A DNA stretch of 32,645 nt from an uncultured Blautia sp. (GTDB lineage Bacteria > Bacillota > Clostridia > Lachnospirales > Lachnospiraceae). The stretch lies in the NCBI GenBank assembly GCA_948436455.1, contig CAOJIB010000015.1, forward strand, positions 1 through 32,645, given 5' to 3'. The translations under genes and the position numbers were made by a program. The notes beneath the pieces are model-generated. The model ran no database searches. It was not told where the DNA came from and worked only from the letters and a program-made list of their open reading frames with translations. Positions 8,678-17,394 of the stretch are shown in pieces. Each line of letters opens with the position of its first letter. Positions within the stretch are counted from its first letter, which is position 1.

Positions 8678-10063
8678 ATGAGTGAAAAGGTGTTTGATCT
8701 TTTGATCACCAACGGTTCTATCGTAAGTCCCGAGGGCGTTTGCCAGGGGTACTTGGCTGTGAAGGATGGAAAGATCGCAGAGGAAGGAATCAATCCCGAA
8801 GGTATAAAGGCCGACCGGATCATCGACGCAAAGGGAAAATATATACTTCCCGGCGGGATTGACGACCATGTGCATTTCCGTGATCCTGGAGATGATTTGA
8901 CTTACAAAGAAGATACGACGACAGGTTCCATGGCTGCGGCCGCAGGCGGCATTACGACGATTTTCGATATGCCCAACGTGCATCCTTCCTGCCTGAATGT
9001 AAAGAATTTCCTTTTGAAAAAATCCATCTATGAGGAAAAGTGCCTGGTCAACTACGGCCTGTACGCATTCCTTGTGGAGGATCCTGAGCTGGTAGAGCCT
9101 TTGATGGACGCAGGCGCAGCAGGCTTTAAGTGGGATATGGGTACGCCGGATAATGTGCTGCCGGATAATCATAGAATGCCGACAAACGCGGAAGCGGCGG
9201 AAAGCTTCCAGAAGATCGCCGCTAGGGATTACTGCATTACCGTCCATGCGGAAGATATGGATCTGGTGAAATATTATACAGAAAAGATGAAAAAATCCGG
9301 CAGAGACGCCAAGGATTTCCTGACCCATGAGCAGGCTCGTCCGGATATCGTAGAGCTTTCCGCAATCGCCCGCACACTGATTCTTTCCGAGCTGTCCGGC
9401 TGTCGGGTAAATATTACGCATCTTTCTTCCAAAAAAGGTCTGGAGATGATTAAGACCGCTAAGGAAAAAGGCGCAAAAGTGACTTGCGAGATCGGGCCGT
9501 CCTGGTATACGTTCAGCACAGAGGATTATGAGAAATACGGCGGCGGCATCCGTGTGGTTCCGGCGATCCGTTATCCCGAAGATCGGGACGCTCTCTGGGA
9601 AGGCCTGGTAAACGGGGATGTGGATATGGTCGGCACAGACCACGCGCAGCACTCCTACGAAGAAAAATTCGAAAAATCCTGGTGGGATACTCTTCCCGGC
9701 ACCATCGGCGTACAGACCAGTCTGCCGTTGATCTTGGATCGTGCCAATAAGGGCGAAATCTCCCTGGAAAGAGTCGTAGAGGTTATGTCCGAAAAGCCGG
9801 CCAAGGTTTGGGGGCTGTATCCGAGAAAGGGTTGCCTGCAGGTAGGCGCGGACGCGGATATCACCATCGTAGATATGGATCTGGAGTGGACCGTAACCCA
9901 CGAGGAAATGTATTCCAAGACAAAATATACGCCGTTTAACGGCTTCAAGCTGAAAGGCAAACCAGTCATGACCATCGTCATGGGACAGGTAGCCATGGAA
10001 GACGGCAAGATCGTCGGCAAACCGGGCGTTGCGAAAATGGTCAATCCGAAGCAGGATTGGTAA
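8678..10063 (+). CDS. Hydantoinase/allantoinase/dihydropyrimidinase-family cyclic amidohydrolase
   Basis: A full-length 461-residue cyclic amidohydrolase. Binuclear metal ligands are all present: HVH (H64, H66), the lysine that becomes carboxylated in AGFKWDMG (K151), H190 in TVHAEDMD, H248 in NITHLSS and D321 in GTDHAQH. These enzymes open five- or six-membered cyclic amides such as hydantoins, allantoin, dihydropyrimidines and dihydroorotate. GTDHAxH resembles the allantoinase/dihydroorotase side of the family. A clear AAGGAGG precedes the ATG. Pairing with the racemase upstream and the ureidoglycine-type cupins downstream favours allantoin or a substituted hydantoin over dihydroorotate. 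The subgroup is not certain. Confidence 0.88.
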   Translation: MSEKVFDLLITNGSIVSPEGVCQGYLAVKDGKIAEEGINPEGIKADRIIDAKGKYILPGGIDDHVHFRDPGDDLTYKEDTTTGSMAAAAGGITTIFDMPNVHPSCLNVKNFLLKKSIYEEKCLVNYGLYAFLVEDPELVEPLMDAGAAGFKWDMGTPDNVLPDNHRMPTNAEAAESFQKIAARDYCITVHAEDMDLVKYYTEKMKKSGRDAKDFLTHEQARPDIVELSAIARTLILSELSGCRVNITHLSSKKGLEMIKTAKEKGAKVTCEIGPSWYTFSTEDYEKYGGGIRVVPAIRYPEDRDALWEGLVNGDVDMVGTDHAQHSYEEKFEKSWWDTLPGTIGVQTSLPLILDRANKGEISLERVVEVMSEKPAKVWGLYPRKGCLQVGADADITIVDMDLEWTVTHEEMYSKTKYTPFNGFKLKGKPVMTIVMGQVAMEDGKIVGKPGVAKMVNPKQDW

Positions 10064-10081
10064 AGATATAGGAGGAAATTT

Positions 10082-10834
10082 ATGAAGATCATTGATAATC
10101 ACAACCATCTTTGGGAAGGCAAGAAGGTAGACGGCTTTACAGATGCCAAGATGGGGATTAAAAGGCTTTTAGAGGATATGGACGAAGCTGGCGTGGATAT
10201 GGCCGGTGTCTGCACCATCGCCCAGTCTATGAATAACGAATATGTGATCGAGTGCGTCAAGGCGCATCCGGACCGTTTGTTCGGCTTTGCCTTTGTAGAC
10301 GCGACGGATCCCAATGCCGTAGAGCAGCTAAAGAGGTATCTGGATCAGGGCTTTGTGGGCTTAAAGCTGCATCCTAGGCTCCACGGATATCTCCTTGGTA
10401 ACCACGATTTGGTAGATCCGCTGATGGAGGTTTGCCAGGAATACAAGGTACCGATGTTTGCTCACGGCGGCTCTGAGGAAATGAACCATCCCTTCTATTT
10501 TGAAGAGATCGCGAAGGCGTTTCCGGATGTCACAATCATTATGGGCCATATGTGCACGCCCAATTACTGCACAGACGCCAAGATGATCGCCGCCCGCAAT
10601 CCGAATATCTATCTGGATAATTCCGCAGCGGAATATTTAAGCTGCAAAACCGGCGTGATGATGGACGGCGTAGGGCCGGAAAAGATTTTGATGGGTTCCG
10701 ATTGGCCGGGCAGCCATTTCGCCCTTTCCGTACAAAAGACAAAGCTTTCCGCCAAATATGCCAAAGATCCGGACAAGGCGTTCGAGATGATGGCCGGCGG
10801 CAATATTGCGAAGATTCTAAATCTGAAAATATAA
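10082..10834 (+). CDS. Amidohydrolase-2 family (TIM-barrel) hydrolase or decarboxylase
   Basis: A 250-residue protein with HxH near the N terminus (NHNHLWE, H7 and H9), a histidine in IIMGHMCTPN and an aspartate in MGSDWPG, the metal-site pattern of amidohydrolase family 2. Members include lactonases, non-oxidative decarboxylases (ACMSD-like) and small-ring hydrolases. It starts 18 bases after the hydantoinase gene behind AGGAGG, so it is co-translated with it and probably acts on a neighbouring intermediate. The reaction cannot be named from sequence. Confidence 0.85.
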   Translation: MKIIDNHNHLWEGKKVDGFTDAKMGIKRLLEDMDEAGVDMAGVCTIAQSMNNEYVIECVKAHPDRLFGFAFVDATDPNAVEQLKRYLDQGFVGLKLHPRLHGYLLGNHDLVDPLMEVCQEYKVPMFAHGGSEEMNHPFYFEEIAKAFPDVTIIMGHMCTPNYCTDAKMIAARNPNIYLDNSAAEYLSCKTGVMMDGVGPEKILMGSDWPGSHFALSVQKTKLSAKYAKDPDKAFEMMAGGNIAKILNLKI

Positions 10835-10858
10835 TTTGGAATAGTACCGGGTTTTTCC

Positions 10859-10920
10859 TTACCGGGTCGGCGGCGCAAGCGGGGACGCTCCTTATAGATT
10901 TCCGGCGCGCCGTCCGGTAA
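10859..10920 (+). other. Long intercistronic stem-loop
   Basis: TTACCGG (10859-10865) pairs with CCGGTAA (10914-10920), and GC-rich sequence inside (GTCGGCGGCGC / GCGCGCC) extends the structure. It occupies part of the 249-base gap before the aminotransferase gene. No T-run follows. The rest of the gap holds a smaller inverted repeat (CGAAAT/ATTTCG near 10990-11007) and no convincing promoter. Confidence 0.4.
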
Positions 10921-11083
10921 AGAGCCTGGATATTATTATAAAACCCGTAACTTAAGCGAAACTTGTAGAAGTCAGGAAAGATGGCGCCGAAATGACAGAT
11001 TTCGTGTGTATCGGCTTCCCAGGAAACCGGCAACTGTGAGGCGTAGCAGTTACATCATTAATCAAAAGAAAGGAAGAAACATT

Positions 11084-12388
11084 ATGAACCAAAAACTATC
11101 TGTTGATGAAGTCTTAAAGATGAACCAGGAGTATCAGTTTTTTACCTGGACACCACAGAAGAGTTCCCTGGAGCGTATTGCAGTAGCAGGTGGCAAGGGA
11201 TGTTATTTCTGGGATTTTGATGGCAACAAGTATCTGGATGCAGGTTCACAGCTTGTAAATCTGAATATCGGATTCCAGGATGAAAGAGTTGTAAAGGCAA
11301 TCAAGGATCAGGCGGACGACCTCTGCTACATCGCTCCTTCCTATGCAACTGAAATCCGCGGCCGTCTGGCAAAGAAGATCATTACCGATCTGGCTCCCGG
11401 CATGGGCAAAGTGCTCTTTACCTTGGGCGGCGCAGATGCGAATGAATATGCGCTGCGTATCGCAAACGGTTATACCAAACGTTATAAAGTATTTTCCCAG
11501 TATATGGGATATCATGGTTCTACCTACGGCGCTTCCAGCTTAAACGGTCAGGTAGCCCGTGGAAATATCGATCCTGGCATTGCAGGCTTCGTACATTTCT
11601 TAGGGCCGTGGTGGCGTGATCATGGTCTGAAATTCGACAGCGAAGAAGAATATACCGCATTCCTTCTGCGTATGCTGGAGCGTCAGATCATCCAGGAAGG
11701 CCCGGAAAAGATCTCCTGTCTGGTTACAGAAAGTATGCAGGGCGGCGGCGGCGTAATCGAAATGCCCAAGGGCTACATGAAGGGCATCCGCGAGCTGTGT
11801 ACAAAATACGGCATCCTGATGGTTTGCGACGAGGTTATGGTTGGCTTTGGACGTACAGGCAAGTGGTTTACCTGCCAGCATTATGATGTACAGCCGGATA
11901 TCATCACCTTTGCAAAGGGCAGCACCTGCGGCTACACACCTCTTGGCGGCGTAATCGTTTCCAAAGAGATCGCAAAATATTACGACGACGTGGCGCTTCC
12001 CGCAGGTCTTACCTACAATTCTCATCCGATTTGCTGCGCGGCATCTCTGGCGACAATCGGCGTTTACGAGGAAGACAAACTGCTGCAGAACAGCCAGGAA
12101 CGCGGCAAAGAGCTCCTGGCCGGCCTGATCGAGCTGGATAAGAAGCATAAGAGCGTAGCGAACCCCAGAGGTCTTGGTCTGCACACCGCGTTAGATCTGG
12201 TAGGCGGCGCGGCGACTGGCCCCGCTCATGAGAAGCTGAAAAATATGTATATCGATAAGGGAGTGATTCCTTACATTCTTCCGCCGAGAATCGTTCTTTC
12301 TCCGCCGTTGATCATCACGAAGGAAGAAGTACAGAAGGTTCTTGAAGTTACGGATGAAGTTCTGACATTCGCAGATACGCTTGTATAA
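11084..12388 (+). CDS. Class III (omega) aminotransferase, PLP-dependent
   Basis: A 434-residue fold-type I aminotransferase of the acetylornithine/GABA/taurine-pyruvate group. PLP contacts are visible: VCDEVMVGFGRTGKW (the Asp that holds the pyridine nitrogen) and the Schiff-base lysine K278 in TFAKGSTCGYTPLGG. The start at 11084 is chosen over 11006 because AAAGGAAG lies directly upstream. Such enzymes move amino groups from amines or beta/gamma-amino acids to pyruvate, glyoxylate or 2-oxoglutarate. In this cluster it could handle glyoxylate or an aldehyde such as a semialdehyde. The motif after the lysine is reminiscent of taurine-pyruvate aminotransferases, but substrate calls within this family are unreliable. 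Confidence 0.9.
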   Translation: MNQKLSVDEVLKMNQEYQFFTWTPQKSSLERIAVAGGKGCYFWDFDGNKYLDAGSQLVNLNIGFQDERVVKAIKDQADDLCYIAPSYATEIRGRLAKKIITDLAPGMGKVLFTLGGADANEYALRIANGYTKRYKVFSQYMGYHGSTYGASSLNGQVARGNIDPGIAGFVHFLGPWWRDHGLKFDSEEEYTAFLLRMLERQIIQEGPEKISCLVTESMQGGGGVIEMPKGYMKGIRELCTKYGILMVCDEVMVGFGRTGKWFTCQHYDVQPDIITFAKGSTCGYTPLGGVIVSKEIAKYYDDVALPAGLTYNSHPICCAASLATIGVYEEDKLLQNSQERGKELLAGLIELDKKHKSVANPRGLGLHTALDLVGGAATGPAHEKLKNMYIDKGVIPYILPPRIVLSPPLIITKEEVQKVLEVTDEVLTFADTLV

Positions 12389-12423
12389 GGTGTATGGGCG
12401 CCGTCCGTAAAGTTTGATTTGCC

Positions 12424-12455
12424 GGTTGCCGTCCGCAAGGGAGCGGGCGGCGACC
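12424..12455 (+). other. Intercistronic hairpin, first of a tandem pair
   Basis: A 13-bp stem (12424-12436 with 12443-12455, two G-U pairs) and a 6-base loop, directly followed by a second hairpin. Probably part of a composite terminator or RNA-stability element. Confidence 0.6.
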
Positions 12456-12461
12456 CTGGCC

Positions 12462-12493
12462 GGGCCAGCGTCTTGGGAGGCTGGCCCATTTTA
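12462..12493 (+). terminator. Probable terminator after the class III aminotransferase
   Basis: A perfect 8-bp GC stem (GGGCCAGC 12462-12469 with GCTGGCCC 12480-12487) followed by ATTTTAT. The T-run is short, so some read-through into the GH43-like gene is likely. Confidence 0.6.
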
Positions 12494-12592
12494 TGCCTTT
12501 GTATGCAAAATGGATGCCGGCGGTGGGTGTTTTGCATACCAATTGGGACAAATGGACGGTTGAAAAGATAGATACACGAAGGAGACTGTTTT

Positions 12593-13531
12593 ATGGAAGA
12601 AAAAGCGTATTTGCTGGTGCACTATAAAAGCCCGGATAAGCAGATGGACGAACAGGTGCATTTTGCTCTTAGCCGCGATGGCTATGTATGGGAGGCCGTC
12701 AACGGCGGCGCGCCGGTATTCGTAGCGGATAAAGGCGAGCGGGGCGTGCGGGACATTTCTATTCTTCGTACCAAGGACGGCCAGTTCGTTATCTTGGGAA
12801 CCGACCTTTGCATGTCGGAAAATTTCGAAAAGAAGTATCAGCGGCAATGGCCGAATATGGGCCGTTACGGCAGCCAGAAGATCAGTTTGTGGAGGTCTAA
12901 GGATCTGGTGCATTGGTCTGCGCAGCAGCTGATAGAGCCAGGCGATGGGAATTTCGGATGCTGCTGGGGTCCGAACGCTATGTACGATCCAGCTTCGCAG
13001 AAATACGTGCTTTATTGGGCTTCCTCCCATTCCTCCAATGATTACGGGGCAAAATCTATTTATTATGCCGAAACGGAGGACTTTGAGAATTTTGGAGAAG
13101 CAAAATTCTTATGCGCGAAGGAGGACGCAAGCGTAGTGGATCCCTGCATTCGCGTGGTGGACGGCGTCTATTGGCGTTTTCTAAAAAGCAGAAGCAACCC
13201 CTTTGCGGTGATCCTGGAAAAGGGAGATTCCCTGACCGGGACGTACAAGCGGGTGGAAGCGTTTGATGCGTGGATGAGTCAGTTAAAAGCGAACGAATAT
13301 GAGGCGCCGCTTTTCTATCGGCTATCCGATGGAAAATGGTGCTTGCTTTTAGATTATTTTGGCGAGGACCGCGACTATAAGGGATACGTACCATTTATAA
13401 CGGAGGATCTGGCGTCGGGGATTTTCAAAGAGGCGAAAGAAGGGTTTTCCTTCCCCTACGGCATGAAGCACGGGGATGTGCTGGAGATTTCCCTGGAGGA
13501 ATACCAGCGGATCCAGGACTATTGGAAGTAA
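12593..13531 (+). CDS. Glycosyl hydrolase family 43-like five-bladed propeller protein
   Basis: A 312-residue protein without a signal peptide, hence cytoplasmic. The repeating pattern of D/W-rich strands and turns (SKDLVHW, DPASQKYVLYWAS, KYVLYW) fits a GH43/62-type beta-propeller. Possible catalytic acids are D54 (VRDISI), D183 (VVDPC) and E237 (YEAPLFYR), the last resembling the GH43 general acid. GH43 enzymes cleave arabinosides, xylosides and related sugars. An intracellular glycosidase among nitrogen-ring enzymes hints that the imported substrate may be glycosylated, and an FGGY kinase gene downstream fits sugar release. It has its own GAAGGAGA site. The exact bond it cuts is unknown. 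Confidence 0.72.
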   Translation: MEEKAYLLVHYKSPDKQMDEQVHFALSRDGYVWEAVNGGAPVFVADKGERGVRDISILRTKDGQFVILGTDLCMSENFEKKYQRQWPNMGRYGSQKISLWRSKDLVHWSAQQLIEPGDGNFGCCWGPNAMYDPASQKYVLYWASSHSSNDYGAKSIYYAETEDFENFGEAKFLCAKEDASVVDPCIRVVDGVYWRFLKSRSNPFAVILEKGDSLTGTYKRVEAFDAWMSQLKANEYEAPLFYRLSDGKWCLLLDYFGEDRDYKGYVPFITEDLASGIFKEAKEGFSFPYGMKHGDVLEISLEEYQRIQDYWK

Positions 13532-13574
13532 GCGTCCGTTTGTATGAAACGGGCAGGGACTAGGAGGTCATATG

Positions 13575-14351
13575 ATGAAACATGATTTTACCGGGAAAAC
13601 AGTGGCGATTACCGGAGGAGGCTCTGGTATAGGAAAATTGTCCTGTCAGCGTTTTGCCGAGGCCGGCGCGAAAGTAGCGGTGATCGATATCAATGGGACA
13701 ACCGCAAAGCAGACCGCCGAGGAGATTACAAAGGCAGGCTTTACCGCCAGTGCGTTCCAGGCGGATATTACCGATGAAAACGCAGTAATAGAAACGTTTA
13801 AAGCCATTCATGACTGCTTCGGCAGCATCGACGTTTTATTTAACCAGGCGGGCATCAGCCCGATGGGCACGCTGGAAACGACCTCCTATGAGGATCTAAA
13901 AAAGGTGTTCGCGATCGATACCTTCAGCGTATTTTTGACCTGTAAATACGTGCTTCCCTATATGAAGCAGCAGGGCGGCGGCACGATCATCAATACGATC
14001 GGCACCTATGCGTTCCGCTATGTGCAAAATAAGCTGGGCTATTGCAGCTCCAAGGCGGCGGCTCTTAGCATTACCAAGTCTGTGGCCGTAGATTACGCCA
14101 GAGATCATATCCGCTGCAACGCAATTTGTCCGGGGTATGTGGACACTCCGCTGAATAAGGACGTGCCGGCTGACCGGCGCGATCGGTATCTGGATCGGAT
14201 CCAGCCGATGGACTATCTGATTAAGGCCGAGGATATCGCGCAGACCGCTTTATACTTGGCCAGCGACGCTTCCTACGCAATCACCGGCCAGGCGATCGTT
14301 GTGGACGGCGGAACAGAAGCTACTTTAATCTACACAAGTCCAAACCAATAA
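13575..14351 (+). CDS. Short-chain dehydrogenase/reductase (SDR)
   Basis: A 258-residue classical SDR. The nucleotide motif TGGGSGIG (13-20) and D38 after the second strand suggest NAD(H) preference. The active-site YCSSK (Y156, K160) is present and followed by the usual ADHIRCNAICPGYVDTP-like region. At the place of the usual catalytic serine I read TIGT (141-144), so a threonine may stand in or the chemistry may differ. The start at 13575 lies 7 bases after AGGAGG; the ATG at 13572 is possible. Position between GH43-like and cupin genes suggests oxidation or reduction of a hydroxyl group on a pathway intermediate. Confidence 0.88.
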   Translation: MKHDFTGKTVAITGGGSGIGKLSCQRFAEAGAKVAVIDINGTTAKQTAEEITKAGFTASAFQADITDENAVIETFKAIHDCFGSIDVLFNQAGISPMGTLETTSYEDLKKVFAIDTFSVFLTCKYVLPYMKQQGGGTIINTIGTYAFRYVQNKLGYCSSKAAALSITKSVAVDYARDHIRCNAICPGYVDTPLNKDVPADRRDRYLDRIQPMDYLIKAEDIAQTALYLASDASYAITGQAIVVDGGTEATLIYTSPNQ

Positions 14352-14414
14352 CCGGCGATTGTCTGATGAGAAAATTTCATCGCCATACGGGCGATGCAGT
14401 GCAAGGAGGAAACG

Positions 14415-15209
14415 ATGGATATATCTTGCTGCAATCCGGGAATGGAATTAAACGAACAGAACCACTTAAGCGTCAGCAGGACCAGAAAAGAACCGGGGGT
14501 TGTTTGTCAGATGCCCAGGCGATTTATCTTTTTTGACAATCTGCCCGGCTGGGAACATACCGAAATATGGAATTATACAACACCGCGGATGGATGATTCC
14601 AGCTTTATCATGGGACAGCTCAAAATGGCGAAGGGCGCCCGGACGATGGCCTCTGTGGATAATGGATATGAGAACTTTTTCTATGTGTGCGCTGGCGCCG
14701 TGACGATTCGCTTTTTGGAAAAGACGCATCGGCTTAAGAAGGAGGGCTACTGCTACCTTCCGCCAAAGGTGGCCTTTGAGATGATCCAGGAGGGAGAAGA
14801 CGCGGCGGAAATCCTGTGGATAAAAAAAGTATACGAACCCTTAGCCGATACGGCGGCTCCCGCCGCTTTTATAGGCGACGCCGCTCAGTTACCCCAAAAA
14901 GGGACAACCGCAGAATGGACGAAGGAATGTCTGCCAGATGGGACGGATTTTGGATTTGACATGAGCGTCAATATACTGACATATTATCCCGGCGTAACGT
15001 CCGAGCGTACCGAAGTACACATGAGCGCTCACGGAGCGTACGTATTAGACGGCAGAGGAGAAATGGTCGTGAACGGCAGGCATTACGAGACGCATGCAAA
15101 CGATTATTTCCATATCGCGCCCTGTGCTTCCCACTATACGGCGGCGTATGCACCAAAGCCGCTGCGCATCCTTTTCTTTGAAGAAGTAAACAGGGATTAT
15201 CATTTGTAA
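14415..15209 (+). CDS. Bicupin, (S)-ureidoglycine aminohydrolase (AllE/YlbA)-like, copy 1
   Basis: A 264-residue protein with two cupin domains, the length and layout of (S)-ureidoglycine aminohydrolase. The C-terminal cupin holds the probable metal ligands E200, H202, H206 (TEVHMSAHG) and H240 (CASHYTA), and the protein ends EVNRDYHL like family members. The N-terminal cupin has lost most ligands. The known enzyme is Mn-dependent and releases ammonia from ureidoglycine to give ureidoglycolate. AAGGAGGAAAC precedes the ATG; an upstream in-frame ATG at 14394 is less likely. A paralogue with the same ligand numbering follows 16 bases later. Substrate may differ from ureidoglycine. Confidence 0.82.
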   Translation: MDISCCNPGMELNEQNHLSVSRTRKEPGVVCQMPRRFIFFDNLPGWEHTEIWNYTTPRMDDSSFIMGQLKMAKGARTMASVDNGYENFFYVCAGAVTIRFLEKTHRLKKEGYCYLPPKVAFEMIQEGEDAAEILWIKKVYEPLADTAAPAAFIGDAAQLPQKGTTAEWTKECLPDGTDFGFDMSVNILTYYPGVTSERTEVHMSAHGAYVLDGRGEMVVNGRHYETHANDYFHIAPCASHYTAAYAPKPLRILFFEEVNRDYHL

Positions 15210-15225
15210 AAGTGGAGGGAATGCT

Positions 15226-16020
15226 ATGGATGTTTCCAAGCTCAATTTAAATAACCGGCAGATGGAAGAGGAGCATCATCTTGCGAACGCCAGAGCTTTT
15301 CTACAGCCGGGACAGGCCTGCTTGATGCCTTATGCGGTGCGGGTGGGAAAGAGGATCCCTGGCTGGAGGGATACGTTGGTTTCGCATTTGGCGACACCGA
15401 AGCTGGGAGCGGATTTTCTGGAATGCGAGCTTTGCATAGCGCCGGGCGGCGGCGCCTGTGAGCGTATAGAGAATCCCTACGAAAATTATATGTATGTGGT
15501 GGAAGGACAGATCGAGGTCATTATTTCCGGAAAAAAATACACACTGGAGAAAGAAGGCTATTTCTGGAGTCCGCCGGGCGTGGATTTTGAAGCGACGAAT
15601 AAAAGCGATCAAAGAGCCCGGGTACTCTGGGTGCGGAAGCGCTATATCGAATCGCCTTTCCACAGTGTGCCTGCCCCGATCGTGGGCAACGTGCTGGATA
15701 TTGAGGGAGAACAGTTCCCGGCGGATTATGAGCAGCATTGTCTGCCTATCGACGACGACTATGGCTTTGATATGGCTATGAATATGTGCACCTATTATCC
15801 AGGCGTGACGATGCCGCGTACGGAAACGCACATCTGCGAGCACGGCAATTACTTTGTAAGCGGCAGAGGATTGATCTGTATCAATGGGGTATTTCATGAA
15901 GTGTTTCCGGGAGATTTCTGCTATGTGGCGCCCTACACGCCCCATACGGCCACCGGCTTAGCCCCTACAGCGCTGCGCTATTTATTATGCAAAAACATTA
16001 ATCGGGAGTTTATGTTCTGA
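15226..16020 (+). CDS. Bicupin, (S)-ureidoglycine aminohydrolase-like, copy 2
   Basis: A 264-residue paralogue of the preceding protein. The metal-ligand pattern falls at identical positions (E200, H202, H206 in TETHICEHG and H240 in YTPHTAT). The tail KNINREFMF keeps the family ending. Sequence outside the motifs has diverged, so this is an old duplication and both copies are probably functional, perhaps as a heteromer or on successive substrates. It is translated from GGAGG 16 bases after copy 1 and is the last gene before MerR-type promoter B. No ureidoglycolate lyase or allantoate amidohydrolase accompanies the pair. Confidence 0.82.
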   Translation: MDVSKLNLNNRQMEEEHHLANARAFLQPGQACLMPYAVRVGKRIPGWRDTLVSHLATPKLGADFLECELCIAPGGGACERIENPYENYMYVVEGQIEVIISGKKYTLEKEGYFWSPPGVDFEATNKSDQRARVLWVRKRYIESPFHSVPAPIVGNVLDIEGEQFPADYEQHCLPIDDDYGFDMAMNMCTYYPGVTMPRTETHICEHGNYFVSGRGLICINGVFHEVFPGDFCYVAPYTPHTATGLAPTALRYLLCKNINREFMF

Positions 16021-16040
16021 CAACTTTTGCCGCCAGGGCA

Positions 16041-16071
16041 TTGACTCTCCAGTTACATGAGAGGGTATTCT
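16041..16071 (+). promoter_or_regulatory. MerR-type promoter/operator B (catabolic genes)
   Basis: TTGACT (16041-16046), a 19-bp spacer and TATTCT (16066-16071). The spacer contains the best dyad of the three sites: CTCTCCAGT (16045-16053) faces ACATGAGAG (16055-16063) with 7 of 9 positions symmetric. It lies 21 bases after the second bicupin and should drive the alcohol-dehydrogenase to hydroxyacid-dehydrogenase genes, with a leader of about 115 bases. It matches promoter A at 20 of 31 positions. Confidence 0.75.
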
Positions 16072-16082
16072 AAAGATACGGA

Positions 16083-16155
16083 TACCCAGGAGGGTAAAAC
16101 GTAAGGAGCGTTACCCGGCAACAAAAAACAGAGCCGCTTTCGCCAAAGAGGCGGC
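16083..16155 (+). other. Leader with alternative base-pairing
   Basis: TACCC (16083-16087) can pair with GGGTA (16092-16096), but GGGTAA (16092-16097) can instead pair with TTACCC (16111-16116), the latter extended by CG/CG. The two hairpins exclude each other. A third GC hairpin (GCCGC 16133-16137 with GCGGC 16151-16155) lies before the ribosome site of the dehydrogenase gene. This may be an RNA switch or a stabiliser. Confidence 0.35.
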
Positions 16156-16193
16156 GCAAAAATTGTATAAGACAAATGAAGGAGGGTTTTACC

Positions 16194-17372
16194 ATGCAGG
16201 ATTTTAGTTTTTCCGTTCCGACAAAAGCATTTTTCGGTAAGGGCGTGGCTGAGAAGGCCGGCGAGCTGGCGCGTCAGTTCGGCACGAAGGCCTTACTTGT
16301 TTACGGCAAGAGTTCCGTAAAGAAAATCGGCTTATATGATACAGTAGTAAAAAGTCTGAAGGACAATGGTGTGGAATATGTGGAGTTGACCGATATCCAG
16401 CCCAATCCGAGAATAACGAAAGTAGATGAAGGCGTTGCCCTTTGCAGAAAAGAAAACGTACAGGTGATCATCCCCTTAGGCGGCGGCAGCTGCATCGATA
16501 CGGCAAAGGCCATCGGCTCCTGCGTACATTACGACGGACCTGCTTGGGATGTTGTACTGGATTCTTCTCTGGCAAAGGATAATCTGCCGGTGATCGCTAT
16601 CCCCACACTGGCGGCTACAGGCTCTGATATGGACAGCGACGCGATGATCTGCAACGAAGCGACGAACGACAAGATGTCTTTGAATATTCCGGCACAGTTC
16701 CCGGCATACGCGCTTTTGGATCCCAGCTATACCTGCTCTGTATCCCGCAGACAGACGGCGGCCGGTACCGCCGACATTATGTCTCACATTATGGAAGTAT
16801 ACTTCTCTAAGACTCCCGGCGCATTCTTACCGGATCGACTTATGGAAGCGATGCTCAAGACCTGCGTAAAATACGGCACGATCGCCTGTGAGGATCCCAA
16901 TAATTATGAAGCGCGGGCAAATCTTTTGTGGACCGCTTCCTGGGGCTGCAACGGCTTCGTTGACTGCGGCAAGATTGGCAGACGTTGGTCCGTACATCCC
17001 ATAGAGCACCAGCTCGGCGCCTATTACGACGAGACACACGGCATCGGTATCGCGCTTATCACAATCCAGTGGATGCGTTACATCTTAAACGACGATACAA
17101 AGGATATGTTCGCTACCTTCGGCCAGAATGTACTGGGTCTTTCCGCAGAGGGCGACACGATGATTACGGCGAAGAAAGCTATCGATACTTTGGAAGAGCT
17201 CTTCCAAAGCTGGGGCATTCCCAAGAACCTCAGAGAAAGCGGGATCAATATTACGGACAAATCCAAATTCGATATTATGGCTGAAAAGGCCCTTGGACCC
17301 GCCGGCAGGATCAACGGTTTTGTGCCGCTGGATAAGCAGGACGTGATCAACATTTATGACGCGGCTTTTTAA
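16194..17372 (+). CDS. Iron-containing (group III) alcohol dehydrogenase
   Basis: A 392-residue enzyme of the butanol-dehydrogenase branch (BdhA/YqhD-like). Cofactor motif GGGSCIDTAKAIG and the metal-ligand region HPIEHQLGAYYDETHGIG are intact. The start at 16194 is set by GAAGGAGGG; the frame opens slightly earlier at 16176. These enzymes interconvert aldehydes and alcohols with NAD(P)H, usually disposing of reducing power. First gene after promoter B; likely reduces an aldehyde made by the pathway. A stable hairpin follows before the kinase gene. Confidence 0.92.
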   Translation: MQDFSFSVPTKAFFGKGVAEKAGELARQFGTKALLVYGKSSVKKIGLYDTVVKSLKDNGVEYVELTDIQPNPRITKVDEGVALCRKENVQVIIPLGGGSCIDTAKAIGSCVHYDGPAWDVVLDSSLAKDNLPVIAIPTLAATGSDMDSDAMICNEATNDKMSLNIPAQFPAYALLDPSYTCSVSRRQTAAGTADIMSHIMEVYFSKTPGAFLPDRLMEAMLKTCVKYGTIACEDPNNYEARANLLWTASWGCNGFVDCGKIGRRWSVHPIEHQLGAYYDETHGIGIALITIQWMRYILNDDTKDMFATFGQNVLGLSAEGDTMITAKKAIDTLEELFQSWGIPKNLRESGINITDKSKFDIMAEKALGPAGRINGFVPLDKQDVINIYDAAF

Positions 17373-17394
17373 TATAGAGCTGTATATGGAATCC

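Noticed and set aside
8618-10108. A 496-codon open frame on the minus strand opposite the hydantoinase gene
   Set aside because: The + strand frame is a full-length enzyme with every metal ligand. The minus-strand frame has no recognisable domain and is a mirror effect of the codon usage on the other strand.
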